64,000 nucleotides of DNA from Paraburkholderia flagellata (lineage in GTDB: Bacteria; Pseudomonadota; Gammaproteobacteria; Burkholderiales; Burkholderiaceae). Location of the stretch: contig NZ_JAJEJT010000002.1 of NCBI RefSeq assembly GCF_021390645.1, positions 186,001 through 250,000 on the forward strand. The letters run 5' to 3'. Both the position numbers and the translations under genes were made by a program. The number at the start of each line of letters is the position of its first letter. Positions within the stretch are counted from its first letter, which is position 1. A model generated the notes under the pieces. That model saw only the letters and a program-made list of their open reading frames with translations, was not told the DNA's origin and made no database searches. Below are positions 34,245-45,097 of the stretch, piece after piece.

Positions 34245-35426
34245 ATGAGCAACGTACCCGGTTTGCAGTTCCCGCTAGGCGAAGAAGTCGAAATGCTGCG
34301 CGACAGCATCGCTGGTTTCGCAGCGAAGGAAATCGCGCCGCGCGCGGGCGAAATCGACCGCACCGACCAGTTCCCCATGGACCTCTGGCGCAAATTCGGC
34401 GACCTGGGCGTGCTCGGCATGACGGTCTCGGAGGAATACGGCGGCGCGAACATGGGCTACACGGCGCATATGGTCGCGATGGAGGAAATCTCGCGAGCGT
34501 CAGCCTCGGTCGGCCTTTCGTACGGCGCGCATTCGAACCTGTGCGTGAACCAGATCCATCGCAACGGCACCGAAGCGCAAAAGCGCAAATACCTGCCGAA
34601 GCTCGTTTCCGGCGAGCACATCGGCGCACTCGCCATGAGCGAGCCGAACGCGGGTTCGGACGTCGTGAGCATGAAGCTGCGCGCGGAAAAGAAGGGCGAC
34701 CGCTACGTGCTCAATGGCACGAAGATGTGGATCACCAACGGCCCGGATTGCGACACGCTGGTCGTCTATGCGAAAACCGATCCTGAAGCGGGTTCGCGCG
34801 GCATTACGGCGTTCATTGTCGAGAAGGGCATGAAGGGCTTTTCGGTTGCGCAGAAGCTCGACAAGCTCGGCATGCGCGGCTCGCATACGGGTGAACTGGT
34901 GTTCCAGGACGTGGAAGTGCCTGAGGAGAACATCCTCGGCCAGCTCAACGGCGGTGTGAAGGTGCTGATGAGCGGCCTCGACTACGAGCGCGCCGTGCTC
35001 GCCGGCGGCCCCACGGGCATCATGGCCGCGGTCATGGACGCCGTCGTGCCGTACATCCACGACCGCAAGCAGTTCGGTCAGGCCATTGGCGAGTTCCAGC
35101 TCATTCAGGGCAAGGTCGCCGATCTCTACACGACGTACCAGGCGTGCCGCGCGTATCTCTACGCAGTGGGCCGCCAGCTCGACACGCTCGGCAAGGACCA
35201 TGTGCGCCAGGTGCGCAAGGACTGCGCGGGCGTGATTCTCTACACCGCGGAAAAGGCCACGTGGATGGCGGGCGAGGCCATTCAGATTCTCGGCGGCAAT
35301 GGCTATATCAACGAGTATCCGGTTGGGCGTCTCTGGCGTGACGCGAAGCTCTACGAAATCGGCGCGGGCACGAGCGAGATTCGCCGCATGTTGATCGGCC
35401 GTGAACTGTTCGCGGAAACAATGTAA
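34245..35426 (+). CDS. liuA: Isovaleryl-CoA dehydrogenase
   Basis: FAD enzyme that oxidises isovaleryl-CoA to 3-methylcrotonyl-CoA in leucine breakdown. It has 393 aa. Acyl-CoA dehydrogenase signatures are present ([45 protein letters not shown]). The catalytic Glu lies in helix G at residue 248 ([11 protein letters not shown]), the position that marks isovaleryl-CoA dehydrogenases rather than straight-chain enzymes. The ATG at 34245 has AGGAG seven bases upstream. It is the first gene of liuABCD and feeds LiuBD directly. Confidence 0.95.
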   Translation: MSNVPGLQFPLGEEVEMLRDSIAGFAAKEIAPRAGEIDRTDQFPMDLWRKFGDLGVLGMTVSEEYGGANMGYTAHMVAMEEISRASASVGLSYGAHSNLCVNQIHRNGTEAQKRKYLPKLVSGEHIGALAMSEPNAGSDVVSMKLRAEKKGDRYVLNGTKMWITNGPDCDTLVVYAKTDPEAGSRGITAFIVEKGMKGFSVAQKLDKLGMRGSHTGELVFQDVEVPEENILGQLNGGVKVLMSGLDYERAVLAGGPTGIMAAVMDAVVPYIHDRKQFGQAIGEFQLIQGKVADLYTTYQACRAYLYAVGRQLDTLGKDHVRQVRKDCAGVILYTAEKATWMAGEAIQILGGNGYINEYPVGRLWRDAKLYEIGAGTSEIRRMLIGRELFAETM

Positions 35427-35451
35427 TCCTAAGTGATTGAGGGAGAACGGG

Positions 35452-37059
35452 ATGCCGGTCATCGAATCGAAGCTCAATCCGCGCTCGGAAGACTTCAAGG
35501 CCAATACCGCAGCACTTGAAGCGCTCGTCGCGGACCTGCGCGAGAAGATCCAGAAGCTTTCGCTGGGCGGCGGCGAGGCCGCGCGCGACAAGCACCTCTC
35601 GCGCGGCAAGCTGCTGCCGCGCGATCGCATCGCGCAATTGCTCGATCCGGGCACGCCGTTTCTGGAGTTCTCGCAGCTCGCGGCCTACGGCATGTACAAC
35701 GACGACGCGCCGGGCGCAGGCATCATCACGGGCATTGGGCGCATCGCGGGCCAGGAGTGCGTGATCGTCTGCAACGACGCCACCGTGAAGGGCGGAACGT
35801 ACTATCCGGTCACGGTGAAGAAGCACGTGCGCGCGCAGGAAATCGCGCAGGAAAACAACCTGCCGTGCGTGTATCTCGTCGATTCGGGCGGCGCCAACCT
35901 GCCGAACCAGGACGAGGTGTTTCCGGACCGCGACCACTTCGGCCGCATCTTCTACAACCAGGCGAACCTTTCTTCGCAGGGTATTCCGCAGATCGCCGTC
36001 GTGATGGGCTCGTGCACCGCAGGTGGCGCGTATGTGCCGGCGATGAGCGACGAGTCGATCATCGTGAAGAACCAGGGCACGATTTTCCTGGGCGGACCGC
36101 CGCTCGTGAAAGCGGCGACGGGCGAGGAAGTGAGCGCCGAGGACCTGGGCGGTGGCGACGTCCACACCCGTCTTTCCGGCGTGGTCGACCATCTCGCGCA
36201 GAACGACGCCCATGCGCTGGCCATTGCGCGTTCTATCGTCGGCAACCTGAACCGCACGAAAACGCCGCCCGTGGTGTTGCGCGAACCGCTGCCGCCGCGC
36301 TTCGACGCGAAAAGCCTTTACGGCGTGATTCCTGTGGACACGCGCAAGCCTTTCGACGTGCGCGAGGTGATCGCCCGCATCGTCGACGACTCGGCTTTCG
36401 ACGAATTCAAGGCGCGTTACGGCACCACGCTCGTGACCGGCTTCGCTCACATCTGGGGCCACCCGGTCGGCATCATCGCGAACAACGGCATTTTGTTCTC
36501 CGAATCGGCCTTGAAGGGCACGCATTTCATCGAACTGTGCTGCCAGCGCAAGATTCCGCTGGTGTTCCTGCAGAACATCACGGGCTTCATGGTGGGCCGC
36601 AAGTACGAGAACGAGGGCATTGCGCGCAACGGCGCGAAGATGGTGACGGCAGTGGCCACCGCAAAAGTGCCGAAATTCACGGTCATCATTGGCGGCTCGT
36701 TCGGCGCGGGCAATTACGGCATGTGCGGCCGCGCGTATTCGCCGCGCTTCCTGTGGATGTGGCCGAACGCGCGCATTTCGGTGATGGGCGGCGAGCAGGC
36801 TGCATCCGTGCTCGCCACGGTGCGCCGCGACGGCATTGAAGCGAAGGGCGGCACGTGGAGTGCCGAAGAGGAAAATGCGTTCAAGCAGCCGATCCGCGAC
36901 CAATACGAATTGCAGGGCCATCCGTATTACGCAAGCGCACGCCTTTGGGACGACGGTGTGATCGACCCCGCGCAAACGCGCGACGTGCTCGGCCTCGGCC
37001 TTTCCGCCACGATGAATGCGCCGATCGAAGAGACGCGCTTCGGCGTGTTCCGCATGTGA
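35452..37059 (+). CDS. liuB: 3-Methylcrotonyl-CoA carboxylase, beta (carboxyltransferase) subunit
   Basis: Transfers CO2 from biotin to 3-methylcrotonyl-CoA, giving 3-methylglutaconyl-CoA. It has 535 aa with both carboxyltransferase halves: N domain with [20 protein letters not shown] and [17 protein letters not shown] domain with [25 protein letters not shown] and [19 protein letters not shown], which give the 3-methylcrotonyl-CoA subtype. The ATG at 35452 has GAGGGAGA upstream, 25 bp after liuA. It works with the biotin-bearing LiuD encoded two genes on. Confidence 0.96.
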   Translation: MPVIESKLNPRSEDFKANTAALEALVADLREKIQKLSLGGGEAARDKHLSRGKLLPRDRIAQLLDPGTPFLEFSQLAAYGMYNDDAPGAGIITGIGRIAGQECVIVCNDATVKGGTYYPVTVKKHVRAQEIAQENNLPCVYLVDSGGANLPNQDEVFPDRDHFGRIFYNQANLSSQGIPQIAVVMGSCTAGGAYVPAMSDESIIVKNQGTIFLGGPPLVKAATGEEVSAEDLGGGDVHTRLSGVVDHLAQNDAHALAIARSIVGNLNRTKTPPVVLREPLPPRFDAKSLYGVIPVDTRKPFDVREVIARIVDDSAFDEFKARYGTTLVTGFAHIWGHPVGIIANNGILFSESALKGTHFIELCCQRKIPLVFLQNITGFMVGRKYENEGIARNGAKMVTAVATAKVPKFTVIIGGSFGAGNYGMCGRAYSPRFLWMWPNARISVMGGEQAASVLATVRRDGIEAKGGTWSAEEENAFKQPIRDQYELQGHPYYASARLWDDGVIDPAQTRDVLGLGLSATMNAPIEETRFGVFRM

Positions 37060-37077
37060 TGCGTTGAGGACCAGATA

Positions 37078-37866
37078 ATGCAATACGAAACGCTCACCGT
37101 AGACATCGTCGGGCACGTGGCGACTGTCACGCTCAATCGCCCGGACGTGCGTAATGCCTTCAACGAGACGATGATCGCGGACGTCACGGCTGCTTTCACG
37201 GCGTTGGGCGCACGCGACGACGTGCGCGCGATCGTGCTCGCCGGTAATGGCAAGGCCTTCTGCGCAGGCGCGGACCTGAACTGGATGCGCAAGATGGCCG
37301 GTTATTCCCACGAGGAGAATCGCGCCGACGCCATGCGTCTCGCGCATATGCTCTCGGCTGTCTATCGCTGCCCCAAACCGGTCGTCGCGCGCGTGCATGG
37401 CGACGCCTATGCGGGTGGCATGGGCCTCGTTTGCGCGGCGGATATCGTGGTGGCCGTGGAAACCGCGCACTTCTGCCTTTCCGAAGCGCGCCTCGGTCTG
37501 ATGCCCGCAACGATCGCGCCTTACGTGATCCGCGCGCTCGGCGAGCAGGCTTCGCGCCGCTACTTCGTGACCGCCGAAGCTTTCGATTGCGCCACCGCGC
37601 AGCGGCTTGGTCTCGTGAGCGAAGCCGTGAGCGCGGAAGCACTCGACGCGACCGTGCAACGCATTACCGAAACGCTCTGCGCAAATAGCCCGAACGCCGT
37701 GCGCGAGTGCAAGCAGCTCGTGCAGGACGTCGCGAGCCAAACGATCGACAACGCTTTGATCGAAGACACCGCCGTTCGCATCGCGCGTATTCGCGCGAGC
37801 GAGGAGGGGCGCGACGGCGTGTCGTCGTTCCTTGAAAAGCGCACGCCGCGCTGGCGCGATCAATAA
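37078..37866 (+). CDS. liuC: Enoyl-CoA hydratase, methylglutaconyl-CoA hydratase
   Basis: Crotonase-fold enzyme, 262 aa, expected to hydrate 3-methylglutaconyl-CoA to HMG-CoA. Oxyanion-hole motifs are present (AFCAGADLNWM; HGDAYAGGMGLVCAADIV). The catalytic region SEARLGLMPATIAPYVI carries the Glu expected near residue 137. Specificity is inferred from its place between the carboxylase subunits. It starts 18 bp after liuB with a GAGGA site. Confidence 0.93.
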   Translation: MQYETLTVDIVGHVATVTLNRPDVRNAFNETMIADVTAAFTALGARDDVRAIVLAGNGKAFCAGADLNWMRKMAGYSHEENRADAMRLAHMLSAVYRCPKPVVARVHGDAYAGGMGLVCAADIVVAVETAHFCLSEARLGLMPATIAPYVIRALGEQASRRYFVTAEAFDCATAQRLGLVSEAVSAEALDATVQRITETLCANSPNAVRECKQLVQDVASQTIDNALIEDTAVRIARIRASEEGRDGVSSFLEKRTPRWRDQ

Positions 37867-37899
37867 GGCAAGAAGCAGGCAACGAAACGAGGACAGCAC

Positions 37900-39909
<2,010 letters not shown>

Positions 39910-39996
39910 CGATGCTTGAAGCGATTTGACTCGCAGGGCCGATGAGTGTTCTCTGGCTTCCCTGTAGCCGGAAAACGACGTGAGAGTTTTTCCCTG

Positions 39997-40029
39997 GGGC
40001 GCTCTGCTGTGGCGGAGCGCCCTTTTTTT
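39997..40029 (+). terminator. Intrinsic terminator of the liu operon
   Basis: An 8-bp stem GGGCGCTC / GAGCGCCC with a 10-nt loop directly followed by T7. It is a classic strong signal, and it lies between the convergent liuD and XRE genes. Confidence 0.9.
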
Positions 40030-40049
40030 CGCTTGCGGGAAGGAAACAC

Positions 40050-40895
40050 TTAGCGTTCCTTCGCATGTGCAACAAGCAGTTCCCGATGTCTCGCTTCGGT
40101 GGCGTCGTCGGCGGGGAACATGCATTCGAGGCGCAATTCCTGGGCGGCGACGTTTTGCGGCGTGCCCACGCTCGTCACCATCGAAAAATAGCGAAGCACG
40201 CTGCCGTTGCTGATGAAACTCAGCGGAATCACCGGCATGGAGGGCGTGCCGGTCGATCCATGATGGGCTTTCCAGTCGCCCGGCACGCCGGGGTACGCAA
40301 GCAATTCATCGAGAAGCGTGCGTGTTTCATCGTCGATCACGCGGCCGACTGCTTCGCGATAGACACGTTGCAGCAGGCTTCGCGAAACGTTCTCCCAGTC
40401 CGCGAGGAATGGGCGCATGCCCTGAGGATCGAACATCAGATGCAGCAGGTTGCGCTGGCCTGCGCGCGCCGCCATGTCGATGAAGTGGCCGAAGAAGCGC
40501 GGCGCGGCGTCGTTGGTCATCAGCACGTTCCAGTGCCGGTCCATGACGATGGCCGGAAACGGATCTTGCTGGCGAATGACGCGCTCCAGCGCGCGCACGA
40601 CGTGCTGCATTTCCTGCGCGTTCCACGGCGCTTCCGAATAAACGGGCGCGTAACCCGCCGCGAGCAGCAGGGCGTTGCGCTCGCGCAGCGGCACGTCGAG
40701 TGTTTGTGCAAGGGTGAGCAGCGTGTCACGGCCCGGCACGCTGCGCCCGCTTTCGATAAAGCTGATCTGCCGCTGGGAGATCCCCGCATCCAGCGACAAA
40801 TCGAGTTGACTCACGCCACGCGCATCCCGCCAATAGCGCAACAGGGTGCCAAGTTCGCTTTGCGGCGCGTGTTGGTCGGGGAGCGTGGGGTTCAT
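40050..40895 (-). CDS. XRE-family regulator with MmyB-like domain (paralogue)
   Basis: A 281-aa regulator with the same plan as the gene at 20843: HTH (about 16-75; SQLDLSLDAGISQRQISFIESGRSVPGRDTL) and MmyB-like ligand domain (VMDRHWNVLMTNDAAPRFFG; RLECMFPADD). The phrase VPLRERNALLLAAGYAP is shared almost word for word with the other copy. The ATG at 40895 is preceded by GGAGGA. It lies 37 bp downstream of a carboxymuconolactone-decarboxylase-like gene on the same strand, a usual pairing in which the regulator controls that gene. The target site may be the palindrome at 41568-41584. Confidence 0.88.
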   Translation of the reverse strand: MNPTLPDQHAPQSELGTLLRYWRDARGVSQLDLSLDAGISQRQISFIESGRSVPGRDTLLTLAQTLDVPLRERNALLLAAGYAPVYSEAPWNAQEMQHVVRALERVIRQQDPFPAIVMDRHWNVLMTNDAAPRFFGHFIDMAARAGQRNLLHLMFDPQGMRPFLADWENVSRSLLQRVYREAVGRVIDDETRTLLDELLAYPGVPGDWKAHHGSTGTPSMPVIPLSFISNGSVLRYFSMVTSVGTPQNVAAQELRLECMFPADDATEARHRELLVAHAKER

Positions 40896-40932
40896 CGGTC
40901 CTCCGTGGTTGAAGTAAGCAACGATAGCGGAC

Positions 40933-41490
40933 TCACGCCGCGTTCGCACGCCAGGCGAATTGCTCGAACTGCGCTTCGAGCGCCGGGTGTGTCACGCTCG
41001 CCGTGTAGTTCGTGATGGCCGATGCGGCGACCGCCGCGATGACCTCCAGCGTCTGTTCGGCGCTGAATCCAGCATCGAGAAAACGCTGCTGGTCTTCGCC
41101 AGAAATGCGGCCGCGCTTTTCGATCAGCGTGCGCGCAAGCGTCGACAAGGCAGCCAGTTGCGCATCGGCGGGCAGGCGGCCGTGGCGCATCGCTTCGACA
41201 TCGGCGCGGCTTACGCCTTCCTTCAAGGCTAACGCCGTATGAAATGCAACGGGCCATTCGGCTGCATTCGCGACCGCGTTGGTCAGCAGCAGTGTCTGGA
41301 TCTGCGGCTCGGTCAGGCTGCTAGAGTGGACGCGCTGGAACACGCTGAAAAAGCCGCCGATCAGCACAGGCGAGTTGGCCATTTTCGCCGCGATGTTCGG
41401 GATCATGCCGAACGTCTGCTGCAGTTGCTGGAGCACGGGTTGCGATTGCGCGGGTGCGGACTCGATCGTATGTTGATGATAGTTTGACAT
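40933..41490 (-). CDS. Carboxymuconolactone decarboxylase/AhpD-fold protein without CxxC
   Basis: A 185-aa protein of the all-helical AhpD-like fold (FGMIPNIAAKMANSPVLIGGFFSVFQRVHSSSLTEPQIQTLLL, then NAAEWPVAFHTALALKEG). In true AhpD enzymes this helix start carries C-x2-C-x3-H. Here both cysteines are gone (AAEWPVAFH) and the whole protein has no cysteine, so thiol peroxidase activity is excluded, although the His remains. It could be a decarboxylase or a ligand-binding member. AGGAG precedes ATG 41490. It forms a two-gene unit with the XRE regulator. Confidence 0.83.
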   Translation of the reverse strand: MSNYHQHTIESAPAQSQPVLQQLQQTFGMIPNIAAKMANSPVLIGGFFSVFQRVHSSSLTEPQIQTLLLTNAVANAAEWPVAFHTALALKEGVSRADVEAMRHGRLPADAQLAALSTLARTLIEKRGRISGEDQQRFLDAGFSAEQTLEVIAAVAASAITNYTASVTHPALEAQFEQFAWRANAA

Positions 41491-41825
41491 GCTGACTCCT
41501 GGATGTTGAGCGCCACCGGATTGGTGACGCGACAGCCGAAGAGTAGAAGCGCCGGCGCGCTTCGCCAATTACATGCCATGTAATCGCCGCGCTGCGCAGG
41601 AATGGCGTGCCTTGCGCGTGCAGCCTGTGGCCGCCTTCATTCACGCGCACTTCGCGCGTAAACAGTGCGATCATGGAGTTTGGCTTTTCGGCAGACCTTT
41701 CCGGCCGAACCCGGGGAACCTGTCGCCGAGCTGATTTACCACATGGGGAGATCGGGGGTCGGAGCGCAAATCCCACACCTTTCGCCATGGTCGTCACGCT
41801 CCTCTACCAGACAGGTGAGGTCATC
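41491..41825. other. 335-bp divergent interval between the AhpD-like gene and galU-like gene
   Basis: No gene seen. It holds a perfect palindrome (41568-41584) on the side of the AhpD-like/XRE unit and a GAGG ribosome site just before the galU-like ATG. An open frame running into galU from 41607 lacks family features and is taken as leader. Confidence 0.5.
41568..41584. promoter_or_regulatory. Perfect 17-bp palindrome, probable operator
   Basis: ATTACATG-C-CATGTAAT: 8-bp arms with one central base, 78 bp upstream of the AhpD-like gene. The position and symmetry suit autoregulation by the XRE protein encoded in the same unit. Confidence 0.6.
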
Positions 41826-42770
41826 ATGCTTGGTGTTCGTAAGGCTGTGTTCCCGGTGGCGGGAATCGATACGAGCTTTCTGCCGGCAACGAAGGCGAGC
41901 CCGAAGGAAATGCTGCCGATCATCGACAAACCGCTCATTCAATATGCTGTTGAGGAAGCGATAGCCGCAGGCATTACGGAACTGATATTCGTCACGGGCC
42001 GCGGAAAGCGTGTCATCGAGGATCATTTCGACAAGTCCTACGAGGTCGAACATCGATTGAGGGCGCGAGGCAAGCAGAATCTCGTCGAACTCGTGCAGAA
42101 CATCAAGCCGGCCAATGTCGAGTGCATCTACGTTCGCCAAGCCGAGCCTCTTGGCCTCGGCCACGCCATACTTTGCGCAGAAAAGCTGATAGGCGACGAA
42201 CCGTTCGCAATTGTGCTCGCTGACGACCTGCTCGACGGCAAGCCCCCGGTTCTCGCGCAAATGGTCCATATATTCAGCCATTACGATTGCTCGGTTCTCG
42301 CCATTGAAGAATTCGAATCGTGCGAGTCGACGAGTCATGGCGTGATCGACGGCCGACATTGGGACGAGCGTGTGATCAACGTCAGCCGCATCATTGAAAA
42401 GCCGACGCCCGAACTGGCGCCGTCGAGCTTCGGGGTTGCCGGACGCTATGTGCTTATGCCAAGCATCTTCGCGCATTTGCGTTCGGTGAAGCCAGACTTG
42501 AATGGCGAGATTCAATTGACGCCCGCCATTCATTCAATGCGCGAGGAAGAGCAGGTGCTGGCCTACGAGTTCGTTGGCAAGCGCTACGACTGCGGCACCA
42601 AGCTCGGCTACGTTCAGGCGACGGTCGACTTCGCCCTGCGGCATGCGGAATTGCATGAGACATTCGATGCGTGGTTGCGCGAGCGCGTTGGCGCGCCGCA
42701 ACTGGGTGCGTGGGCAACGGGTTCGATGCTGAATCAGCCGGCTTCGGGCGCCCCGGTGATCGCGCATTGA
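41826..42770 (+). CDS. GalU-like UTP-glucose-1-phosphate uridylyltransferase with altered motif
   Basis: A 314-aa nucleotidyltransferase clearly of the GalU family (FLPATKASPKEMLPIIDKPL, QYAVEEAIAAGI, FVTGRGKRVIEDHFD, ADDLL, GKRYDCGTKLGYVQA). GalU makes UDP-glucose. The N-terminal UTP-binding signature GxGTR is changed to G13-I-D15-T-S17: the second Gly is Asp and the triphosphate-contacting Arg is Ser. The rest of the active site, including the Asp pair and KRYDCG lysine, is intact. Activity or nucleotide preference may be altered. Codon use is less GC-biased than in its neighbours, suggesting transfer. The ATG at 41826 follows a GAGG site. It is a single gene with no capsule or polysaccharide genes beside it. 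Confidence 0.85.
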   Translation: MLGVRKAVFPVAGIDTSFLPATKASPKEMLPIIDKPLIQYAVEEAIAAGITELIFVTGRGKRVIEDHFDKSYEVEHRLRARGKQNLVELVQNIKPANVECIYVRQAEPLGLGHAILCAEKLIGDEPFAIVLADDLLDGKPPVLAQMVHIFSHYDCSVLAIEEFESCESTSHGVIDGRHWDERVINVSRIIEKPTPELAPSSFGVAGRYVLMPSIFAHLRSVKPDLNGEIQLTPAIHSMREEEQVLAYEFVGKRYDCGTKLGYVQATVDFALRHAELHETFDAWLRERVGAPQLGAWATGSMLNQPASGAPVIAH

Positions 42771-42880
42771 AGCGATGCCATATTGCATAGGAGAATTGAA
42801 CGATCCGTGTGAACGGACTGGCTCCATAGCGTCGGTAGGTCGGGACCTGATGATTCCGCCCTTTTTCAAGGGTGATGCAA

Positions 42881-42896
42881 GGAAAGGAATGGTAAG
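42881..42896 (+). promoter_or_regulatory. 16-nt motif in the two-component operon leader
   Basis: GGAAAGGAATGGTAAG, 45 bp before the response regulator start and reading toward it. The same motif with one change occurs upstream of the serine-rich gene (46080-46095), also reading toward its gene. It is a candidate binding site for the regulator encoded here. Confidence 0.5.
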
Positions 42897-42941
42897 AAAC
42901 GCTGGAAGGTTCCGGCCTTCCCGCTGCTTTAAAATCGCGGC

Positions 42942-43679
42942 ATGAATCCTAGCGTCCTCATTGTCGACGACGATCCCGTCGTGCGCGATCTGCTGAGCCG
43001 CTTTTTGCGCTCGCATAACTTCGATACGGCCGTGCTGCACGACGGCGTCCACCTCCAGCGCCGTCTCGAGCGCGAGCGTCCGTCCATTGTGGTGCTGGAC
43101 ATCATGATGCCCGAGACCGATGGCCTCGAGGCCATCGCCGCCTTGCGCGCGGCCGGCGACGACATTCCCGTTATTTTCGTCACGGCGCGCGGCGCGGTGA
43201 GCGACCGCATTCGCGGGCTCTCGCTGGGTGCGGACGACTATTTGCCGAAACCTTTCGATCCGCACGAACTGCTCGTGCGCATCCAGAACATTCTGCGTCG
43301 GCGCGGCCCGTCCACCGCCAGCGCGCCAGAAGCGCGCCGGCGCTACCGGTTCGGCGACTTCGAGCTCGACTTCACGATGCGCACGCTCTCCTGCGGCGAC
43401 ACTCAAATTCCACTGAGGGAAAGCGAGTTCGCATTGCTGAAGGTATTCGCCACGCATCCCTACAAAGTGCTTTCACGCACGCTGATCCACGATATCGTGC
43501 ACCGCGACGAGCGCGAGTTTCACGAACGCAGCCTCGACGTGCCGATATGGCGCCTGCGCCGCGTGATCGAGGCTGATCCGTCGAATCCGCGCCACATCCA
43601 GACGGTGCGCGGCAAGGGCTATGTATTCGTGCCGGATCCGGCGAATTATTCGGAGGCGCACGGCGCAGCAATTCAGTGA
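42942..43679 (+). CDS. OmpR-family response regulator
   Basis: A 245-aa transcription factor: receiver domain with acidic triad Asp9-Asp11, phosphoacceptor Asp53 (VVLDIMMPETDG), Thr81 and Lys103 (DDYLPKPF), all present. The winged-helix output domain lies at about 130-230 (RESEFALLKVFATHPYKVLSRTLIHDIV; PRHIQTVRGKGYVFVP). The recognition helix is of OmpR type (SLDVPIWRLRRVIE). It overlaps the kinase gene by 4 bp. The nearest named relatives are OmpR and RisA, but the signal is not evident. It is likely autoregulated through the repeat in its leader. Confidence 0.93.
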   Translation: MNPSVLIVDDDPVVRDLLSRFLRSHNFDTAVLHDGVHLQRRLERERPSIVVLDIMMPETDGLEAIAALRAAGDDIPVIFVTARGAVSDRIRGLSLGADDYLPKPFDPHELLVRIQNILRRRGPSTASAPEARRRYRFGDFELDFTMRTLSCGDTQIPLRESEFALLKVFATHPYKVLSRTLIHDIVHRDEREFHERSLDVPIWRLRRVIEADPSNPRHIQTVRGKGYVFVPDPANYSEAHGAAIQ

Positions 43680-45004
43680 GAAGTCCGTTGAATACGCTGT
43701 TCGGGCGCATGGCGTTGCTCTCGGCGGCTGTTTTGCTTTCCATGCAGCTCGGCTGGTTTTTGCTGCTTGCCCGCCAGCCGCCGCGCCATGAAGTCGATGG
43801 TTTCGCGCGCGGCGTTCTGCTCGCGCTGCGCGTGGCCAGCGAGGAGCACGTCGGAGGCGGCACGCTGCCGCCTCCGGTGCATCTGGGCGGCTCTCTGGAG
43901 CCGCCGAAGGACGGCGACCTGAGCGCCGTGCTGCGCGTGCACCGCGTGCCGGTGTGGAACGTGCCCAAGGACATCCATCTGCACGAACCGACGCGCCGGC
44001 CGCTGGTCGACCTGACGCGCCATCTGCGCGAGCAATTGCCGCCCGGCACGCAGTTCGCCGTGGACGATGCGCGGCCCCCGCAACTGTGGGTGCGCTTTCC
44101 GGGCAGCACGGCCTGGGTCGTCGTGCCGGTCGATATTCCGCCGCCGCCGCGTTTCGTCATCGAAGGGATTTCGATGTTGCTGGCAGCGCTTACGCTGTCG
44201 TTCCTTGCGGCCTGGCAGATCCAGAAACCACTGGCGAGTCTCGCGCAGGCGGCGCGCCGGTTCGGCACGGGTGAGCGCATTGCGCCACTCGAAGGCAAGG
44301 GGCCGCGCGAACTGCGCGAAGTGAGTGCGTCGTTCAACGATATGATGCGCTGCGTGAACGAGGCCGAAGACGACCGCGTGGTGATGCTGAGCGGCATTGC
44401 GCACGATCTGAAGACACCGCTTACACGGCTCAAGCTACGCGCGACCCTGATGGCCGAGGAGTCGGAGCGCAATGGCATGCTGCGCGACGTCGATTCGCTC
44501 ACCCATATCGTTCAGCAGTTTCTGGAGTTCGCACAACAGTCGCCTGACGCGGGCAGGCTGCTGAGCGTCGATGGCTTTCTGCAAAGCCAGTTTGGCAATC
44601 CTGATGAAATCGAGGGCGGTAACGGGCCGCTGTTCATGCTCAATTTGCGAGCGGGTCCCCGGTTCGAGCTGCCGCAGGTCACGCTGGATCGGCTCGTCAC
44701 AAATCTGGTCGACAACGCGCTCGAGTATGGCGCACCGCCGGTCGAAATCTCGACGGCGATCGAAAACGGATCGTGCCATATACGCGTGCGCGATCACGGC
44801 CCCGGTATCGAGCCCGAGCGGATTCCGGCTGCCATGAGGCCATTCGTACGCCTGAATGCGGCGCGTGGCGGCGAAGGCCACTGCGGCCTCGGGCTGACCA
44901 TCGTCGCGCGGCTCGCGCGCGACAGCGGCGGGCATTGCGACGTCGAGAACCATCCCGAGGGCGGCCTGCTCGTGCAACTCAGCTTTCCTGCCGTCCACAA
45001 CTGA
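43676..45004 (+). CDS. EnvZ-like sensor histidine kinase
   Basis: A 442-aa membrane kinase, partner of the preceding regulator. GTG start at 43676 inside the regulator stop (GTGA overlap). Layout: TM1 (about 13-32), a ~120-aa periplasmic domain rich in Pro and basic residues, TM2 (about 161-180), HAMP, then DHp with His243 (GIAHDLKTPLTRLKLR) and catalytic ATPase (LVDNALEYG, RDHGPGI, CGLGLTIV). All phosphorelay residues are intact. The periplasmic domain has no name I know, and the signal is unknown. A serine-rich protein gene faces it convergently. Confidence 0.93.
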   Translation: MRSPLNTLFGRMALLSAAVLLSMQLGWFLLLARQPPRHEVDGFARGVLLALRVASEEHVGGGTLPPPVHLGGSLEPPKDGDLSAVLRVHRVPVWNVPKDIHLHEPTRRPLVDLTRHLREQLPPGTQFAVDDARPPQLWVRFPGSTAWVVVPVDIPPPPRFVIEGISMLLAALTLSFLAAWQIQKPLASLAQAARRFGTGERIAPLEGKGPRELREVSASFNDMMRCVNEAEDDRVVMLSGIAHDLKTPLTRLKLRATLMAEESERNGMLRDVDSLTHIVQQFLEFAQQSPDAGRLLSVDGFLQSQFGNPDEIEGGNGPLFMLNLRAGPRFELPQVTLDRLVTNLVDNALEYGAPPVEISTAIENGSCHIRVRDHGPGIEPERIPAAMRPFVRLNAARGGEGHCGLGLTIVARLARDSGGHCDVENHPEGGLLVQLSFPAVHN

Positions 45005-45016
45005 TACGCCAGCACG

Positions 45017-45052
45017 AAAAAAAGCGCGCCGAGCCCTCGCGGACCGGCGCGC
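45017..45052 (-). terminator. Intrinsic terminator of the serine-rich gene
   Basis: Read on the minus strand: GCGCGCCG ... CGGCGCGC stem (45024-45052) followed by T7 (45017-45023). It lies 45 bp past the serine-rich gene stop, between it and the convergent kinase gene. Confidence 0.85.
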
Positions 45053-45097
45053 AAACGTGCCAACGCTTGAAAAGCGGGCGCTTGTGGACTGACTGGG

